Assembly (NCBI GenBank): GCA_014654775.1
Contig: JACVZW010000007.1
Coordinates: forward strand, 384,580 to 448,579
Direction of reading: 5' to 3'
DNA: 64,000 bases
From: Paracoccaceae bacterium
Lineage (GTDB): Bacteria > Pseudomonadota > Alphaproteobacteria > Rhodobacterales > Rhodobacteraceae
The first letter of the stretch is position 1, and the number at the start of each line of letters is the position of its first letter. Both the position numbers and the translations under genes were made by a program. The notes under the pieces were generated by a model that was given only the letters and a program-made list of their open reading frames with translations, had not been told where the DNA came from and made no database searches. Shown piece after piece: positions 1-8,980 of the stretch.

Positions 1-2
1 GG

Positions 3-269
3 TTCCGCCACATCACCTTTCCGCAGGCCTTTCGCATGATCCTGCCGCCCTTGGGCAATGATTTCGTGGCGATGGTGAAGGACAGTTCGCTGGTGTCCGT
101 GCTGGGCGTGGGGGACATCACGCAATTGGCCAAGGTCACGGCGGCGGGGAATTTCAAGTATTTCGAAACCTACAACGTGGCCGCGCTGATCTATCTGACC
201 ATGACGATCGGGCTTTCGCTGATGATGCGGCGGCTGGAGTTGCGGCTTAAGGCGCGCGAGACGCGCTAA
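3..269 (+). CDS. Polar amino acid ABC transporter permease, C-terminal part
   Basis: The reading frame is open to the left edge, so the 5' part lies outside the window. The visible residues ([20 protein letters not shown], then [12 protein letters not shown] and a last membrane helix) match the C-terminal half of the His/Glu/Gln/Arg/opine family of inner-membrane permeases, including the conserved EAA-loop region that contacts the ATPase. It would import a polar amino acid with a binding protein and ATPase encoded upstream. The TAA stop overlaps the stop of the convergent MerR gene by 3 bp. The substrate cannot be read from this fragment. Confidence 0.85.
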   Translation, partial: FRHITFPQAFRMILPPLGNDFVAMVKDSSLVSVLGVGDITQLAKVTAAGNFKYFETYNVAALIYLTMTIGLSLMMRRLELRLKARETR

Positions 270-652
270 GCGTCGGGGGGCAGGCGGGAAAGTTCCTCTT
301 CCGCCGTGGCGCGCAGGCTGCGCAGGTCTTCCTTGGCGGCGGTGAGGTCGGTGATCTGGCGATCCAGCGCGTCAAGCTGGCGGTCGGCGAGTTTGAGCCA
401 GGTTTCCAGCTGCGGCCGCGTGCCCTTTTGGCGGTAGATCAGCAGCCATTGGCGGATTTCTTCAAGGCTGAAGCCAAAGCGGCGGCCGCGCAGGATGAGC
501 GTCATGCGCGCCACCTCGCGCGGGCCGTAAAAGCGGGCGCGGCCTTCCTTTTCGGGCTGCAGCAGTTCGATATATTCGTAATAGCGCAGGGTGCGCGGCG
601 TCACGTCGAACCGGGCGCACATCTCCTTGAAGCTGAGGCGGGTGTCGGACAT
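266..652 (-). CDS. MerR family transcriptional regulator
   Basis: A 128-residue protein with an N-terminal winged helix ([20 protein letters not shown], then [33 protein letters not shown]) followed by a C-terminal dimerisation coiled coil (about residues 75-120). No metal-binding cysteine pattern follows the helix, which fits the group of MerR proteins that respond to acyl-CoA-type metabolites rather than metals. The track's longer ORF is wrong: the ATG at 652 gives the normal family N-terminus. It is divergent from two thioesterases, which it may control (inference). A close paralogue lies at 21378. Confidence 0.85.
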   Translation of the reverse strand: MSDTRLSFKEMCARFDVTPRTLRYYEYIELLQPEKEGRARFYGPREVARMTLILRGRRFGFSLEEIRQWLLIYRQKGTRPQLETWLKLADRQLDALDRQITDLTAAKEDLRSLRATAEEELSRLPPDA

Positions 653-781
653 GGGGCATCTCCTTGGCTGGAGCATAGGCCGATGAGGCCTTTGGCGCAA
701 CGAATTGCCGCGAGGGAAAGGCCGGGCCGGGGTTGCGCTTGGGCGGCGGGGCGCGATTATGGGGGCGGAAGGGGTTTGGCA

Positions 782-1228
782 ATGTCTGACGTTACGGCAG
801 AGGCAGTGGTCGCGCTGGCGCGGCGGTTCATCGAGGCGATCCCCCATTCGCGGGCGCTGGGGATGCGGCTGGAAAGCCTTGGCGAGGGGAAGGTCGTGAT
901 GACCATGCCCTATGACGCGCGCTTTGTGGGCGATCCGGCGACGGGCGTGCTGCACGGGGGCGCGGTGTCGGCGCTGATGGATACGGCCAGCGGGGCGGCG
1001 GTGATGTGCCATCCGTCGGCCCCTGTCTCGACCGCGACGCTGGACCTGCGGATCGACTATTTCCGCGCGGCGACGCCGGGGCAGGCGATCACGGCGCGGG
1101 CGGACTGCTATCACGTGACGCGGTCGGTGGCCTTTGTCCGGGTGACGGCGACGGATGAGGACGAGACCCGCCCGGTGGCGGCGGCGACGGGGGCCTTCAC
1201 GCTGGATCGGCCGAGGGGGGTGGAATGA
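782..1228 (+). CDS. PaaI family thioesterase (hotdog fold), first of a pair
   Basis: A 148-residue single hotdog domain. The signature [19 protein letters not shown] carries the HGG motif and the downstream acidic residue of the PaaI/4HBT-type acyl-CoA thioesterases; [16 protein letters not shown] and the later AFVRVTAT strand complete the fold. It should hydrolyse an acyl-CoA thioester in the cytoplasm; the substrate is unknown. The ATG at 782 was chosen because the longer ORF upstream runs antisense through the MerR gene. Its stop overlaps the next start by 4 bases (ATGA), so the two thioesterases are translationally coupled. Confidence 0.85.
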   Translation: MSDVTAEAVVALARRFIEAIPHSRALGMRLESLGEGKVVMTMPYDARFVGDPATGVLHGGAVSALMDTASGAAVMCHPSAPVSTATLDLRIDYFRAATPGQAITARADCYHVTRSVAFVRVTATDEDETRPVAAATGAFTLDRPRGVE

Positions 1229-1725
1229 CCCGCGAGAGGCTGGAACCCGTGCAGGTGATCAAGCAGCGGCGTGACGGGGCGCTGAAGGCGTTGCTGTCGG
1301 GGGTGCCCTATATCCAGTATCTGGGCATCCAGTTCGACCGCCGGGGAGATGAATTGACGGCGATCCTGCCGTTTGACGAAAAGCTGATCGGGAACCCATC
1401 CCTGCCCGCCTTGCATGGCGGCGTGACGGCGGCCTTCCTTGAGGTGGCGGCGATCATCGAGTTGTCGTGGTCGATCCTGTGGGAAGAGATGGAGGCGGGC
1501 AAGCTCGACCCCGCCGCGATTGCGGACAGGCCGCTGCGCCTGCCCAAGACGATCGACTTCACGGTGGATTATCTGCGCACGGGCCTGCCGCGCGACGCCT
1601 ATGCGCGGGCGCGGGTGAATCGGTCGGGACGGCGCTATGCGAGCGTGCATGTGGAAGCGTGGCAGGACAACCGCGCGAAGCTGTTTGCGCAAGGCACCGG
1701 GCATTTCCTGATGCCAGAGGCATAG
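1225..1725 (+). CDS. PaaI family thioesterase (hotdog fold), second of a pair
   Basis: A 166-residue hotdog protein with [21 protein letters not shown] as active-site segment and [21 protein letters not shown] as the following strands. It is longer than its upstream neighbour and differs through an insertion after the central helix ([20 protein letters not shown]). PaaI-type enzymes are usually homotetramers; two adjacent coupled copies could mix or have different acyl-CoA preferences (inference). It ends the short operon: 196 bp without a gene follow before the protease gene. Confidence 0.83.
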   Translation: MTRERLEPVQVIKQRRDGALKALLSGVPYIQYLGIQFDRRGDELTAILPFDEKLIGNPSLPALHGGVTAAFLEVAAIIELSWSILWEEMEAGKLDPAAIADRPLRLPKTIDFTVDYLRTGLPRDAYARARVNRSGRRYASVHVEAWQDNRAKLFAQGTGHFLMPEA

Positions 1726-1921
1726 GTCGCCGCCGATCTGGGCGGGCGACCTTGGGTTGGTGGCGTCTGGGACAGCATCAGCAGAAGACGCGGGCGGTTT
1801 TCCGGTGGCCATGCAGGACAGGTGGCGCGGTTCTTGCTGATGCCGCGATTCCGCTAAAATGGGGATGACGCGCGCCGTTCACGCAGCAGTAGACCTTTCA
1901 ACTGCCATTGGAGATCTCTTG

Positions 1922-2986
1922 ATGCGTTTTCGTTTTGCCCTGGCTGGGGCTGCGCTTTGCGCGGCGCTGGTCGGCCCCGGCGCGATCCGCCCTGCCCTTT
2001 CGGACCAGATCCAGTTCAGCCCGGTTCCGCAGCACCGCGCCTTGGGCGTGACGCTGGGTGCCAGTGCTTCCGCATCGGGCGCCAAGGTGGAGGCGATGGG
2101 CCGCACCGACTTCAGCCCCGAGACGGTGACAACCCGGACGACGCGGACCGCAGCCGCGCCGCTGCCCACCCTGCGGTCTTGGATGCACGGGGATGTGGCG
2201 GGGGCTTGGGCTTCGGGGTTCCGCGGACAGGGTGTCACCATCACCGTGGTTGATGATTTCTCGAGCGCGAGCCGCAGCATCGGGGACCTTGGCACGGGTC
2301 GGCAATCGCTGCGCCATGGTGAATGGACGCGGCTTGAAGCATCTATGATCGCCCCGTCCAGCACGATGGCAACGCATGACTTCAACTCGGCCCGGACCGT
2401 GGCGCTGACGGCGAAGCGTTTGAACGTGGTCAACCTGAGCTATGGCATGATGGCCAGAGCGGGTTTCAGCCACACGCAGATCCGGTGGTCGGCGCAGGAA
2501 ACCTCGCTCATCAACTATGCGCGGGCCGGAAGTGCCGTGATCGCCAAGGCCGCCGGGAATGACGCGGTCGCGGTGGGGGCGGCGAACCGGTCGGGCAATG
2601 TGGATTACCTGAACCTTGCGCTGGTCGGCACCGCGTCGACGATCTTCGTTGGGGCGCTTGATCGCAATGGCGCGGTGAACAACCGGGCGAACCTTGCCAG
2701 CTATTCCAACTTCGCGGGCAGCAATGCCGCCGTCCAGCGGCAGTTCCTGAGCGTCGGGGTGCGGGGTGATCTGACGGGCCTTTACGGCACGTCCTTCGCC
2801 GCGCCGATCGTTTCGGGCTATGCGGCGGTGCTGGGCAGCAAGTTCACCACGGCGACCCCGGTGCAGATCACCAACCGGCTGCTGGATACCGCGCGCAGCG
2901 ACACGATCAACAATTACAGCGCCGCGATCCATGGGCGCGGCGAGGCGAGCCTGTCGCGCGCCATCGCACCGTCCAGCATCCGCTGA
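1922..2986 (+). CDS. S8 family (subtilisin-like) secreted serine peptidase
   Basis: A 354-residue protein beginning with a hydrophobic signal peptide (MRFRFALAGAALCAALV, cleavage near residue 27), so it is exported. Subtilase landmarks are in order: catalytic Asp in ITVVDDFSS (about residue 111-112), His in LRHGEW (about 132), substrate strand NLSYG (about 171), oxyanion Asn in AAGND (213) and nucleophile Ser in GTSFAAP (291). The D and H motifs are divergent from the usual DTG and HGT. There is no autotransporter barrel. The ATG at 1922 is preferred over the ORF start at 1859 because it directly opens the signal peptide. Confidence 0.82.
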   Translation: MRFRFALAGAALCAALVGPGAIRPALSDQIQFSPVPQHRALGVTLGASASASGAKVEAMGRTDFSPETVTTRTTRTAAAPLPTLRSWMHGDVAGAWASGFRGQGVTITVVDDFSSASRSIGDLGTGRQSLRHGEWTRLEASMIAPSSTMATHDFNSARTVALTAKRLNVVNLSYGMMARAGFSHTQIRWSAQETSLINYARAGSAVIAKAAGNDAVAVGAANRSGNVDYLNLALVGTASTIFVGALDRNGAVNNRANLASYSNFAGSNAAVQRQFLSVGVRGDLTGLYGTSFAAPIVSGYAAVLGSKFTTATPVQITNRLLDTARSDTINNYSAAIHGRGEASLSRAIAPSSIR

Positions 2987-3083
2987 CGATGCCCTTGCCA
3001 GCGCCCGGCAGCGGGAGGCCGCAAGGCCGTTCCGCCCTGCCGGGCGCTGGTGCAATTGCGCACCCGGGCCGGAACCGCGCGGC

Positions 3084-3689
3084 ATGACCGAACCAGCATC
3101 CCCGCGTCAGGGCCGCACTGCGCTGCGCCCGACCAGCAGGTCGCGCCTGCCGCAGGGGGCGCTGTTTGCCCTGTTGCTGCAGGCCAGCGCGGCAACGGCA
3201 AGCGACACCCATCTGCTGGACATCTATGCCGGATCGGCGCGGTCCGATCAGGTGAGCGCCGTCAAATGGGACAGCTATGAGCTTGCCGATGGCGAGGTGG
3301 TGCAGTTCTACGACTGGTATGCGCCCGCCATCCCGGACCTGACGGTCCTGATGCTGACGCAACTGTCGGATGATTTTGGGATCATCTGGGGCGTTTCGTT
3401 TGGCGAGCGGGGTGAGAAATACCGCATCGACCCCGCCCTTCACCTTGGGCTGACGTGGCGGCTGCGTTTGTCAGAGGCGGCGACGCTGACCACCAGTGTG
3501 CATACCTTGATCGGTGGCCGTCTGCGCGAAAGCAGTTGCAGCGCCGATTATGGGATTTTTGGGGTGAGCGAGGTGAATTGCCGTTTGGCGGCATCGCTGC
3601 TGCCCCCGGAAGAAACCCTAAGCTATAAGTTCGACACGCCGGGCTGGAAGGAAAGCCGGGTCACAATCCGGTTCGAATATCGGTTCTGA
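3084..3689 (+). CDS. Exported, probable small outer-membrane or periplasmic beta protein of unknown function
   Basis: I do not recognise a family. The 201-residue product has a signal-like stretch (GALFALLLQASAATA, about residues 25-39) preceded by a basic N-terminus, then alternating hydrophobic/polar segments suited to beta strands. It ends in ...VTIRFEYRF; a C-terminal Phe is the usual recognition end of outer-membrane barrels inserted by the Bam complex. Two cysteines (SSCSADY and VNCRL) could form a disulfide. It starts about 97 bp after the S8 peptidase on the same strand, so the two may be co-expressed. The start is uncertain; the true one may be nearer the signal sequence. Confidence 0.55.
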   Translation: MTEPASPRQGRTALRPTSRSRLPQGALFALLLQASAATASDTHLLDIYAGSARSDQVSAVKWDSYELADGEVVQFYDWYAPAIPDLTVLMLTQLSDDFGIIWGVSFGERGEKYRIDPALHLGLTWRLRLSEAATLTTSVHTLIGGRLRESSCSADYGIFGVSEVNCRLAASLLPPEETLSYKFDTPGWKESRVTIRFEYRF

Positions 3690-3784
3690 CAGCGGCCTTG
3701 GACGGGGCGGGGACTGAGCGCTTCGCGCAGCACGGAGCGGTTCCAAAGGCCCGCCGCCCCGGGAAAGGGACGGCGGCGCTGCGA

Positions 3785-4927
3785 TCAACTGGCCAGTGCG
3801 AACCGGGCGGAGGCGGGCTTGCCCGCAGGGCGGCTGCGCGCCGCTTTGGCGCCGCTGCCGATGTCGCCTGCAAGGCCGGACAGACGCAGGACGGTGGTGT
3901 TGATCTCTTCCACCGCGGTCGCCTGTTCCACCGACGTATCGGCGATAGAGGCGACGAGGGTGCCGGTTTCCTGAATTTCGGGGACAAGCTGGGTCAGGGT
4001 CGTGACGGCGGTGCGGGCGGCCTTCAGGCTGCTGGCCGTGGCGGTATCGATCTCGGCGGCCGCTTCGGCAGAGCGTTCGGCAAGTCGGCGCACTTCGGTG
4101 GCCACCACAGCGAAACCTGCGCCCTGCGCCCCGGCCCGCGCCGCCTCGACCGCCGCGTTGAGGGCGAGGAGGTCGGTTTGGCGGGCGATCTCGCTGACGA
4201 CCTTGATGCGGGTGGCGATCTCTTCCATCGCCTGCATGGTGGAGCGCACGGCCGCGCCCCCGGCCACGGCATTGTCCGACACGCGCAGCGCGGCATTCTT
4301 GGTGGCCTGTGCGGCGGTGGCGTTTTCCTTGATGGAGGCGGAAAGCTCTTCGATCGTGGCCGAAACCTCGGTCACCGATTCCGCCAGCGTATCGGCGATC
4401 TCGCGCTCTTGCGCGGCCTTGGCGAGGCGTTCGGCATCCAGCGCCTCGAAATAGGTCGAAATGCCGTAATCCATATCCAGCATGGCGAGGCGGAAGTAGA
4501 TCGACAGAAGGCGCGTCGCCTGCCCCGTCTTGATCCGCCCGAAGAGGCCGGAGGAGAGAAGGCGGGGGAAGACATCCTCGATAATGCCACGAAAGATCAG
4601 CGAGTAGCTGTCCATATACCAGCGCGGTTCAAGCCCGATGCGGGCATGGATGCGGCCGATGCGGGTGACCAGGGCGACGTAATCCTCATCGATCTTGCCG
4701 GAGGTGAGGCGTCCCCAATGCGTCAGCTGCAGCTGCTTGGCCCGTTCGGCATGCGCCTTGTCCTGAAAGAAGCGCGCGGTTTTCGGTGTCGTTAGGATCG
4801 TTTCATAGGCGCGATCGAGGATGGGCCCCAGTTCCGCCATCAGGGTGGGCGCATGCCGCCCCGCCAGTGCGAGATCCTCATCCGAAAGCCCGAGATAGGC
4901 CAGCCGTTCCTTCAGGTCCGATTGCAT
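3785..4927 (-). CDS. Globin-coupled chemoreceptor (protoglobin sensor + MCP signalling domain)
   Basis: A 380-residue soluble receptor with no membrane segment. Residues 1-150 form a sensor globin; the signature [16 protein letters not shown] holds the proximal haem His (about residue 94), as in HemAT aerotaxis transducers. After a helical linker, residues 180-355 form the methyl-accepting hairpin, with the CheA/CheW-binding tip [20 protein letters not shown] (about 246-265). It should sense O2 or another haem ligand and signal to a chemotaxis kinase. No che gene is nearby. The ATG at 4927 is preferred to the GTG at 4951 because GGGAAGAAAGAG lies 6 bases upstream. Confidence 0.88.
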   Translation of the reverse strand: MQSDLKERLAYLGLSDEDLALAGRHAPTLMAELGPILDRAYETILTTPKTARFFQDKAHAERAKQLQLTHWGRLTSGKIDEDYVALVTRIGRIHARIGLEPRWYMDSYSLIFRGIIEDVFPRLLSSGLFGRIKTGQATRLLSIYFRLAMLDMDYGISTYFEALDAERLAKAAQEREIADTLAESVTEVSATIEELSASIKENATAAQATKNAALRVSDNAVAGGAAVRSTMQAMEEIATRIKVVSEIARQTDLLALNAAVEAARAGAQGAGFAVVATEVRRLAERSAEAAAEIDTATASSLKAARTAVTTLTQLVPEIQETGTLVASIADTSVEQATAVEEINTTVLRLSGLAGDIGSGAKAARSRPAGKPASARFALAS

Positions 4928-5116
4928 GATGCGCTCTTTCTTCCCGTCCACAGGTCATTCCCTGCCCTTAAGGGTGCTACGGGCGTGCGTGGGGCGGGCT
5001 TAGCTCTCGTCAAGGTTGAAATATAAAATGTGAATATGTTGGATCTGGGATATTGGTTTTGGGGGGTGTGAGGGCCCCTTCCCCCGGCCCTGCCCTTTCG
5101 TCATTGTCGGGCCATC

Positions 5117-6442
5117 ATGACCGACCTGTCCCATACCCGCCTGCTGAAGATCGCGCTGCCTATCGTGATTTCGAACGCCACGGTGCCGCTTTTGGGGGCG
5201 GTGGATACGGGCGTGGTGGGGCAGATGGGAGAGGCGGCGCCGATCGGGGCGGTGGGGATCGGGGCGGTGATCCTGACCATGCTTTATTGGGTGTTTGGCT
5301 TCTTGCGGATGGGCACGACGGGGCTGGCCGCGCAGGCGCATGGGGCGGGCGATCGGGCCGAGCGGGGGGCGATCCTGCTGCGCGCGCTGCTGATCGGTGC
5401 GGGCGCGGGGGTGGTGTTCGTTCTGGCGCAGGGTTGGCTTTTCCGCGCGGCCTTTGCCATCGCGCCTGCGGGGGCAGAGGTAGAGGCCTTGGCGCGGGAT
5501 TACCTTGCCATCCGCATCTGGGGCGCGCCTGCGACCATTGCCGCCTATGCGGTGACGGGCTGGTTGATCGCGGTGGAGCGGACGCGGGGCGTGTTGCTGC
5601 TGCAGCTTTGGATCAACGGGGTGAATGTGGCGCTGGACCTGTGGTTCGTGCTGGGTCTGGACTGGGGCGTCGAAGGTGTGGCCATCGCCACACTGATCGC
5701 GGAGTGGAGCGGGCTGGTGCTGGGCCTGTGGCTGTGCCGCGACGGGCTTTTGCCCGTGTGGCGGGCGGCGGTGGCGCGTCTGGGCAATCGCGCGGCCTTG
5801 GGCGTGATGTTCGCGGTCAACCGCGACATCATGATCCGGTCCGTGCTGCTGCAGGCGAGTTTCACCACCTTTGTCTTTCTTGGCGCGCGGCAGGGGGATG
5901 TGGTGCTGGCGGCCAATCAGGTACTGATGCAGTTCCTGTCGATCACGGCCTATGCGCTGGACGGGTTCGCCTTTGCGGCCGAGACGTTGGTGGGGCAGGC
6001 GGTGGGGGCGCGGGCACGCGAGGCGGTGCGGCAGGCGGCGCGGATGGCAATGCTGTGGGGGGTGGCGGGCGCGATGGTGCTGGGGGCCCTGTTCGGGCTG
6101 GCGGGGCCGTGGATCATCGATGTGATGACGACCGCGCCCGAGGTGCGGGCGGCGGCGCGGGACTATCTGCCTTGGCTGGTGGTGGCGCCGGTGATCGGGG
6201 TGTTTTCGTGGATTTATGACGGCATCTTCATCGGGGCCACGCTGACGGCCGAGATGCGGCGGACGATGGCGATTTCGGTCGCGATCTATGGCGTGGCGCT
6301 GCTGGTGCTGCCGCCTGCTTTCGGCAATCACGGCCTCTGGGCTGCGCTGATGGTGCTGAACGCGGCGCGGGCGGTGACGATGGCGCGGGTCGCGGGGCGG
6401 GCGGAGGCGAAGGCCGCAACGTCACGGGGCGCGGCGGATTGA
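5117..6442 (+). CDS. MATE family efflux transporter (DinF-like)
   Basis: A 441-residue polytopic membrane protein of about 12 helices in two similar halves. The N-terminus (LLKIALPIVISNATVPLLGAVDTGVVGQMG) and the later repeat (DIMIRSVLLQASFTTFVFLGARQGDVVLAANQVLMQF) are typical of the DinF branch of MATE antiporters, which export organic cations or oxidised compounds using a Na+ or H+ gradient. It is divergent from the chemoreceptor with about 190 bp between them. Actual substrates cannot be read from the sequence. Confidence 0.88.
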   Translation: MTDLSHTRLLKIALPIVISNATVPLLGAVDTGVVGQMGEAAPIGAVGIGAVILTMLYWVFGFLRMGTTGLAAQAHGAGDRAERGAILLRALLIGAGAGVVFVLAQGWLFRAAFAIAPAGAEVEALARDYLAIRIWGAPATIAAYAVTGWLIAVERTRGVLLLQLWINGVNVALDLWFVLGLDWGVEGVAIATLIAEWSGLVLGLWLCRDGLLPVWRAAVARLGNRAALGVMFAVNRDIMIRSVLLQASFTTFVFLGARQGDVVLAANQVLMQFLSITAYALDGFAFAAETLVGQAVGARAREAVRQAARMAMLWGVAGAMVLGALFGLAGPWIIDVMTTAPEVRAAARDYLPWLVVAPVIGVFSWIYDGIFIGATLTAEMRRTMAISVAIYGVALLVLPPAFGNHGLWAALMVLNAARAVTMARVAGRAEAKAATSRGAAD

Positions 6443-6524
6443 CAGGGGCAACAGGCGCGGGCAGGTGCGCGGCTTGCCTTTGCCCTGCCATCGCGCGGGG
6501 GGCTTTTCAGACGGATCTTTCTCC

Positions 6525-7217
6525 ATGACCCACGGCCGTTTTGCCTCCCGCGTGCTGCTGGCCGTTCTGATGGGACTGCCGGGCATTGCCGCCCTGCCCT
6601 TCCTTGTGACCCTGCCGCCGGGGGTGCCACGGTTGGCGGCGGTGGCCAATCCGGCGATCCTGCTGATGCTGATGGCGCTGGCGGGGGCATGGGCCGCGCC
6701 GAGGATCGGACTGCGGTCGGCGCTGGTGCTTGGCTCGGCGGTGGAGGGGCGGGGGATGGTGCTTTGGGCCGGGATCGGTCTGGTGGCGGGTGTGGCGGTG
6801 GCGCTGGCCGATCATGCGCTGGCCCCGCTTTGGGTGGTGGACGGGGTGGCCACGCTGCGCGAGGGGCGCGGGGTGGGGTTGGTGGTGCTGGGCGTGCTGT
6901 ATGGCGGGATGACGGAAGAGGTGGTCTTTCGCTGGGGGCTGATGGCGCTGCTGGCGCTGGGTTTGTTGCGGGTGATGCCGCGCAAGGCGGCGCTGGCTGC
7001 GGCAGTGGCTTTGGCGGCGCTGGCTTTCGGGCTGGCCCATCTGCCTGCAGTTGCGATGGGGGTGGAGGTCGTGACGCCGCCCCTGCTGCTGCGGACCCTG
7101 ATCTGGAACGGGCTGCTGGGGCTGCTTTACGGCGTGGCGCTGCTGCGGCAGGGGCTGGAGGGGGCCATGCTGGCCCATGGGGCGACCCATCTGGGCTTTG
7201 CGCTGGTTGCGCTTTAG
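6525..7217 (+). CDS. CPBP family intramembrane glutamic endopeptidase
   Basis: A 230-residue integral membrane protein with the three conserved motifs of the CPBP (Abi/CAAX-type) protease family: the catalytic pair and arginine in MTEEVVFRWGLMALL, a histidine in FGLAHLPA and the final HGATHLGF. Bacterial members process membrane-anchored substrates or support bacteriocin immunity; the role here is unknown. The start at 6525 gives a normal first helix; the ORF start at 6465 would add 20 unlikely residues. It follows the MATE gene by 82 bp on the same strand and converges on the TIGR02186 gene 9 bp away. Confidence 0.82.
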   Translation: MTHGRFASRVLLAVLMGLPGIAALPFLVTLPPGVPRLAAVANPAILLMLMALAGAWAAPRIGLRSALVLGSAVEGRGMVLWAGIGLVAGVAVALADHALAPLWVVDGVATLREGRGVGLVVLGVLYGGMTEEVVFRWGLMALLALGLLRVMPRKAALAAAVALAALAFGLAHLPAVAMGVEVVTPPLLLRTLIWNGLLGLLYGVALLRQGLEGAMLAHGATHLGFALVAL

Positions 7218-7226
7218 GCCCGGGCT

Positions 7227-7988
7227 TCAGGCGCGCAGGAGGCGGAAACCCGCCGAGGCGGCCCAGCCTGCAAAGGCGGCCAGTGCAAGCGACAGCAGGC
7301 CATAGGCCCAAGGCGCCTCGCGCGAGAGGTTGAAGAGCAGGCGTTCCAGCCCCTCTTTCCGGACGCCGATGACGCGGGTCTGCGCATCGACGACGCGCCC
7401 CTCGCGGGTGAGGAAGATGCGCACGCGGTATTCGCCTTCGGTCAGGTTGGCGGGCAGCACGATATCGGCGCGGAAGAGGGTTTGTTCGGTGAACTCCACC
7501 GCGCCCTGCAGCACGCGGTAGCGGCCTTCGGTCAGGCGGATGCGCTGCATCGCCTCGATGAAGTTGGCGGTGTCGCCTGCCTCCGTCGCGGCGCCCACGG
7601 CGCGGATCACGCGGGGGAGCGAGATGCGGTGGCGCAGGTCCTCCGTCTCGGACAGGATCGAGCGCAGGGGGCCGGTGGTGGCAACGGCGTAGAAGGAGGG
7701 GGCGGCATCCACGGCGACGGCTTCGGTGTTGACCCAGATGCCCGCGACGCGGGCCTTCTTGCGGATGGTGACCGGGCTGTCCGGGCCTTCGACGGTGATG
7801 ATCACCTCGAGCGGGGTGTCGGGCGCGGGGGCGTCGCGCTTGACCGCGCCGTAGATCAGAATCTCGGACCCGTCGAAATTGGCGGTGATGGAGACGCGGT
7901 TCTGGCTCATGCCCGCGACGATGCCTTCGCTGGCCGTGGCGGGCGGGGCGAGCAGCGCGAAGAGAAGGGCCAGCGCGCGGCGGATCAC
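7227..7988 (-). CDS. TIGR02186 family membrane-anchored protein, partner of TSUP exporter
   Basis: A 253-residue protein with a signal peptide (MIRRALALLFALLAPPATA), an extracytoplasmic beta-rich domain (SITANFDGSEILIYGAVKRD, VIITVEGP, then GRVVDAQTRVIGV) and one C-terminal transmembrane helix (WAYGLLSLALAAFAGWAA). This matches the TIGR02186 family, which is known for lying next to TauE/SafE-type exporters in alphaproteobacteria. The start is a GTG at 7988 whose last two bases form part of the TGA stop of the exporter gene (GTGA overlap), so the pair is translationally coupled. Function unknown; a periplasmic accessory role in anion export is inference. Confidence 0.85.
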   Translation of the reverse strand: MIRRALALLFALLAPPATASEGIVAGMSQNRVSITANFDGSEILIYGAVKRDAPAPDTPLEVIITVEGPDSPVTIRKKARVAGIWVNTEAVAVDAAPSFYAVATTGPLRSILSETEDLRHRISLPRVIRAVGAATEAGDTANFIEAMQRIRLTEGRYRVLQGAVEFTEQTLFRADIVLPANLTEGEYRVRIFLTREGRVVDAQTRVIGVRKEGLERLLFNLSREAPWAYGLLSLALAAFAGWAASAGFRLLRA

Positions 7989-8902
7989 GGCAGGACCCCG
8001 GGCATGACGGAGTAAAGCTCGGACGGGCGGAGGAGAAGGTCGAGCGCGATCTTGACCGACACGGCCAGCACCAGAAGCGCCAGCAGGATGCGCAACTGTT
8101 CCGCCTTGAGCCGCACGCCGACCGAGGTGCCGATCTGCGCGCCGATCACTCCGCCGAGGATGAGGAGGAGCGCGAGCAGGATATCCACCGTCTGGCTGGT
8201 GACGGCATGCATGAAGGTGGTGAAGGCGGTGACAAAGATGATCTGAAAGAGCGAGGTGCCGACGACGACCTTGGTGGGCATGCCCAGAAGGTAGATCATC
8301 GCGGGCACCATGACGAAGCCGCCCCCCACCCCCATGATCGCGGCAAGGAAGCCCACCAGCGCGCCCACCGCAAGCGGCGGCAGGACCGAGATGTAAAGGC
8401 CCGAGGCGCGGAACTTCATCTTCAACGGCAGTCCATGCACCCATGTGTGCACATGCGACCGCCGGACCGGCCCGCCCTTCTGCGCCCGGAACCACGCGCG
8501 GAGCGATTCCTGCAGCATCATGCTGCCGATCAGGCCAAGGAAGAGGACATAGGAGAGTTGAACGAAAAGATCGACCTGACCCAGTCGCGTCATCCATTGA
8601 AAGACCCAGATGCCCACGCCTGATCCGGCCATCCCGCCCACCAGAAGCACGGTGCCCATGCGGAAATCCACCGCTTTGCGGCGCAGTTGCGCCAGCACGC
8701 CGGACACGGAGGAGGCCACCACCTGATTGGCCCCGGTCGCCACGGCGACGGCGGGCGGAACCCCGATGAAGAAGAGAAGCGGGGTGATCAGAAAGCCGCC
8801 GCCCACGCCGAACATGCCGGACAAAAAGCCCACCATGCCCCCCAGCCCCAAAAGCAGGAAGGCATTGACCGAGACCTCGGCGATGGGAAGGTAGAGTTGC
8901 AT
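7985..8902 (-). CDS. TSUP family sulfite exporter TauE/SafE-like permease
   Basis: A 305-residue permease with two related halves, each carrying the TSUP glycine-rich motif: FLSGMFGVGGGFLITPLLFF near residue 30 and VGFLAAIMGVGGGFVMVPAM near residue 185. The family moves sulfite, sulfoacetate or other sulfur-containing or organic anions across the inner membrane. It is the first gene of a two-gene operon with the TIGR02186 protein. The basic loop between the halves (RAQKGGPVRRSHVHTWVHG) is cytoplasmic by charge. Substrate unknown. Confidence 0.88.
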   Translation of the reverse strand: MQLYLPIAEVSVNAFLLLGLGGMVGFLSGMFGVGGGFLITPLLFFIGVPPAVAVATGANQVVASSVSGVLAQLRRKAVDFRMGTVLLVGGMAGSGVGIWVFQWMTRLGQVDLFVQLSYVLFLGLIGSMMLQESLRAWFRAQKGGPVRRSHVHTWVHGLPLKMKFRASGLYISVLPPLAVGALVGFLAAIMGVGGGFVMVPAMIYLLGMPTKVVVGTSLFQIIFVTAFTTFMHAVTSQTVDILLALLLILGGVIGAQIGTSVGVRLKAEQLRILLALLVLAVSVKIALDLLLRPSELYSVMPGVLP

Positions 8903-8980
8903 GGGCCTTGCCCGATGGGGAAGCGACGTCTGGCCAAAGGGTTGCGCCCCTTCGGCGGTGAAGTCAAACGCTTGCCCGCC

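Noticed and set aside
428-1228. Extended start for the first PaaI thioesterase
   Set aside because: The extension would run through the convergent MerR gene on the other strand; the hotdog domain begins at the ATG at 782.
3661-3690. GGTTCGAATAT, similar to a tRNA T-loop
   Set aside because: It lies inside the C-terminal codons of the exported protein gene and no acceptor or anticodon stems can be formed around it.
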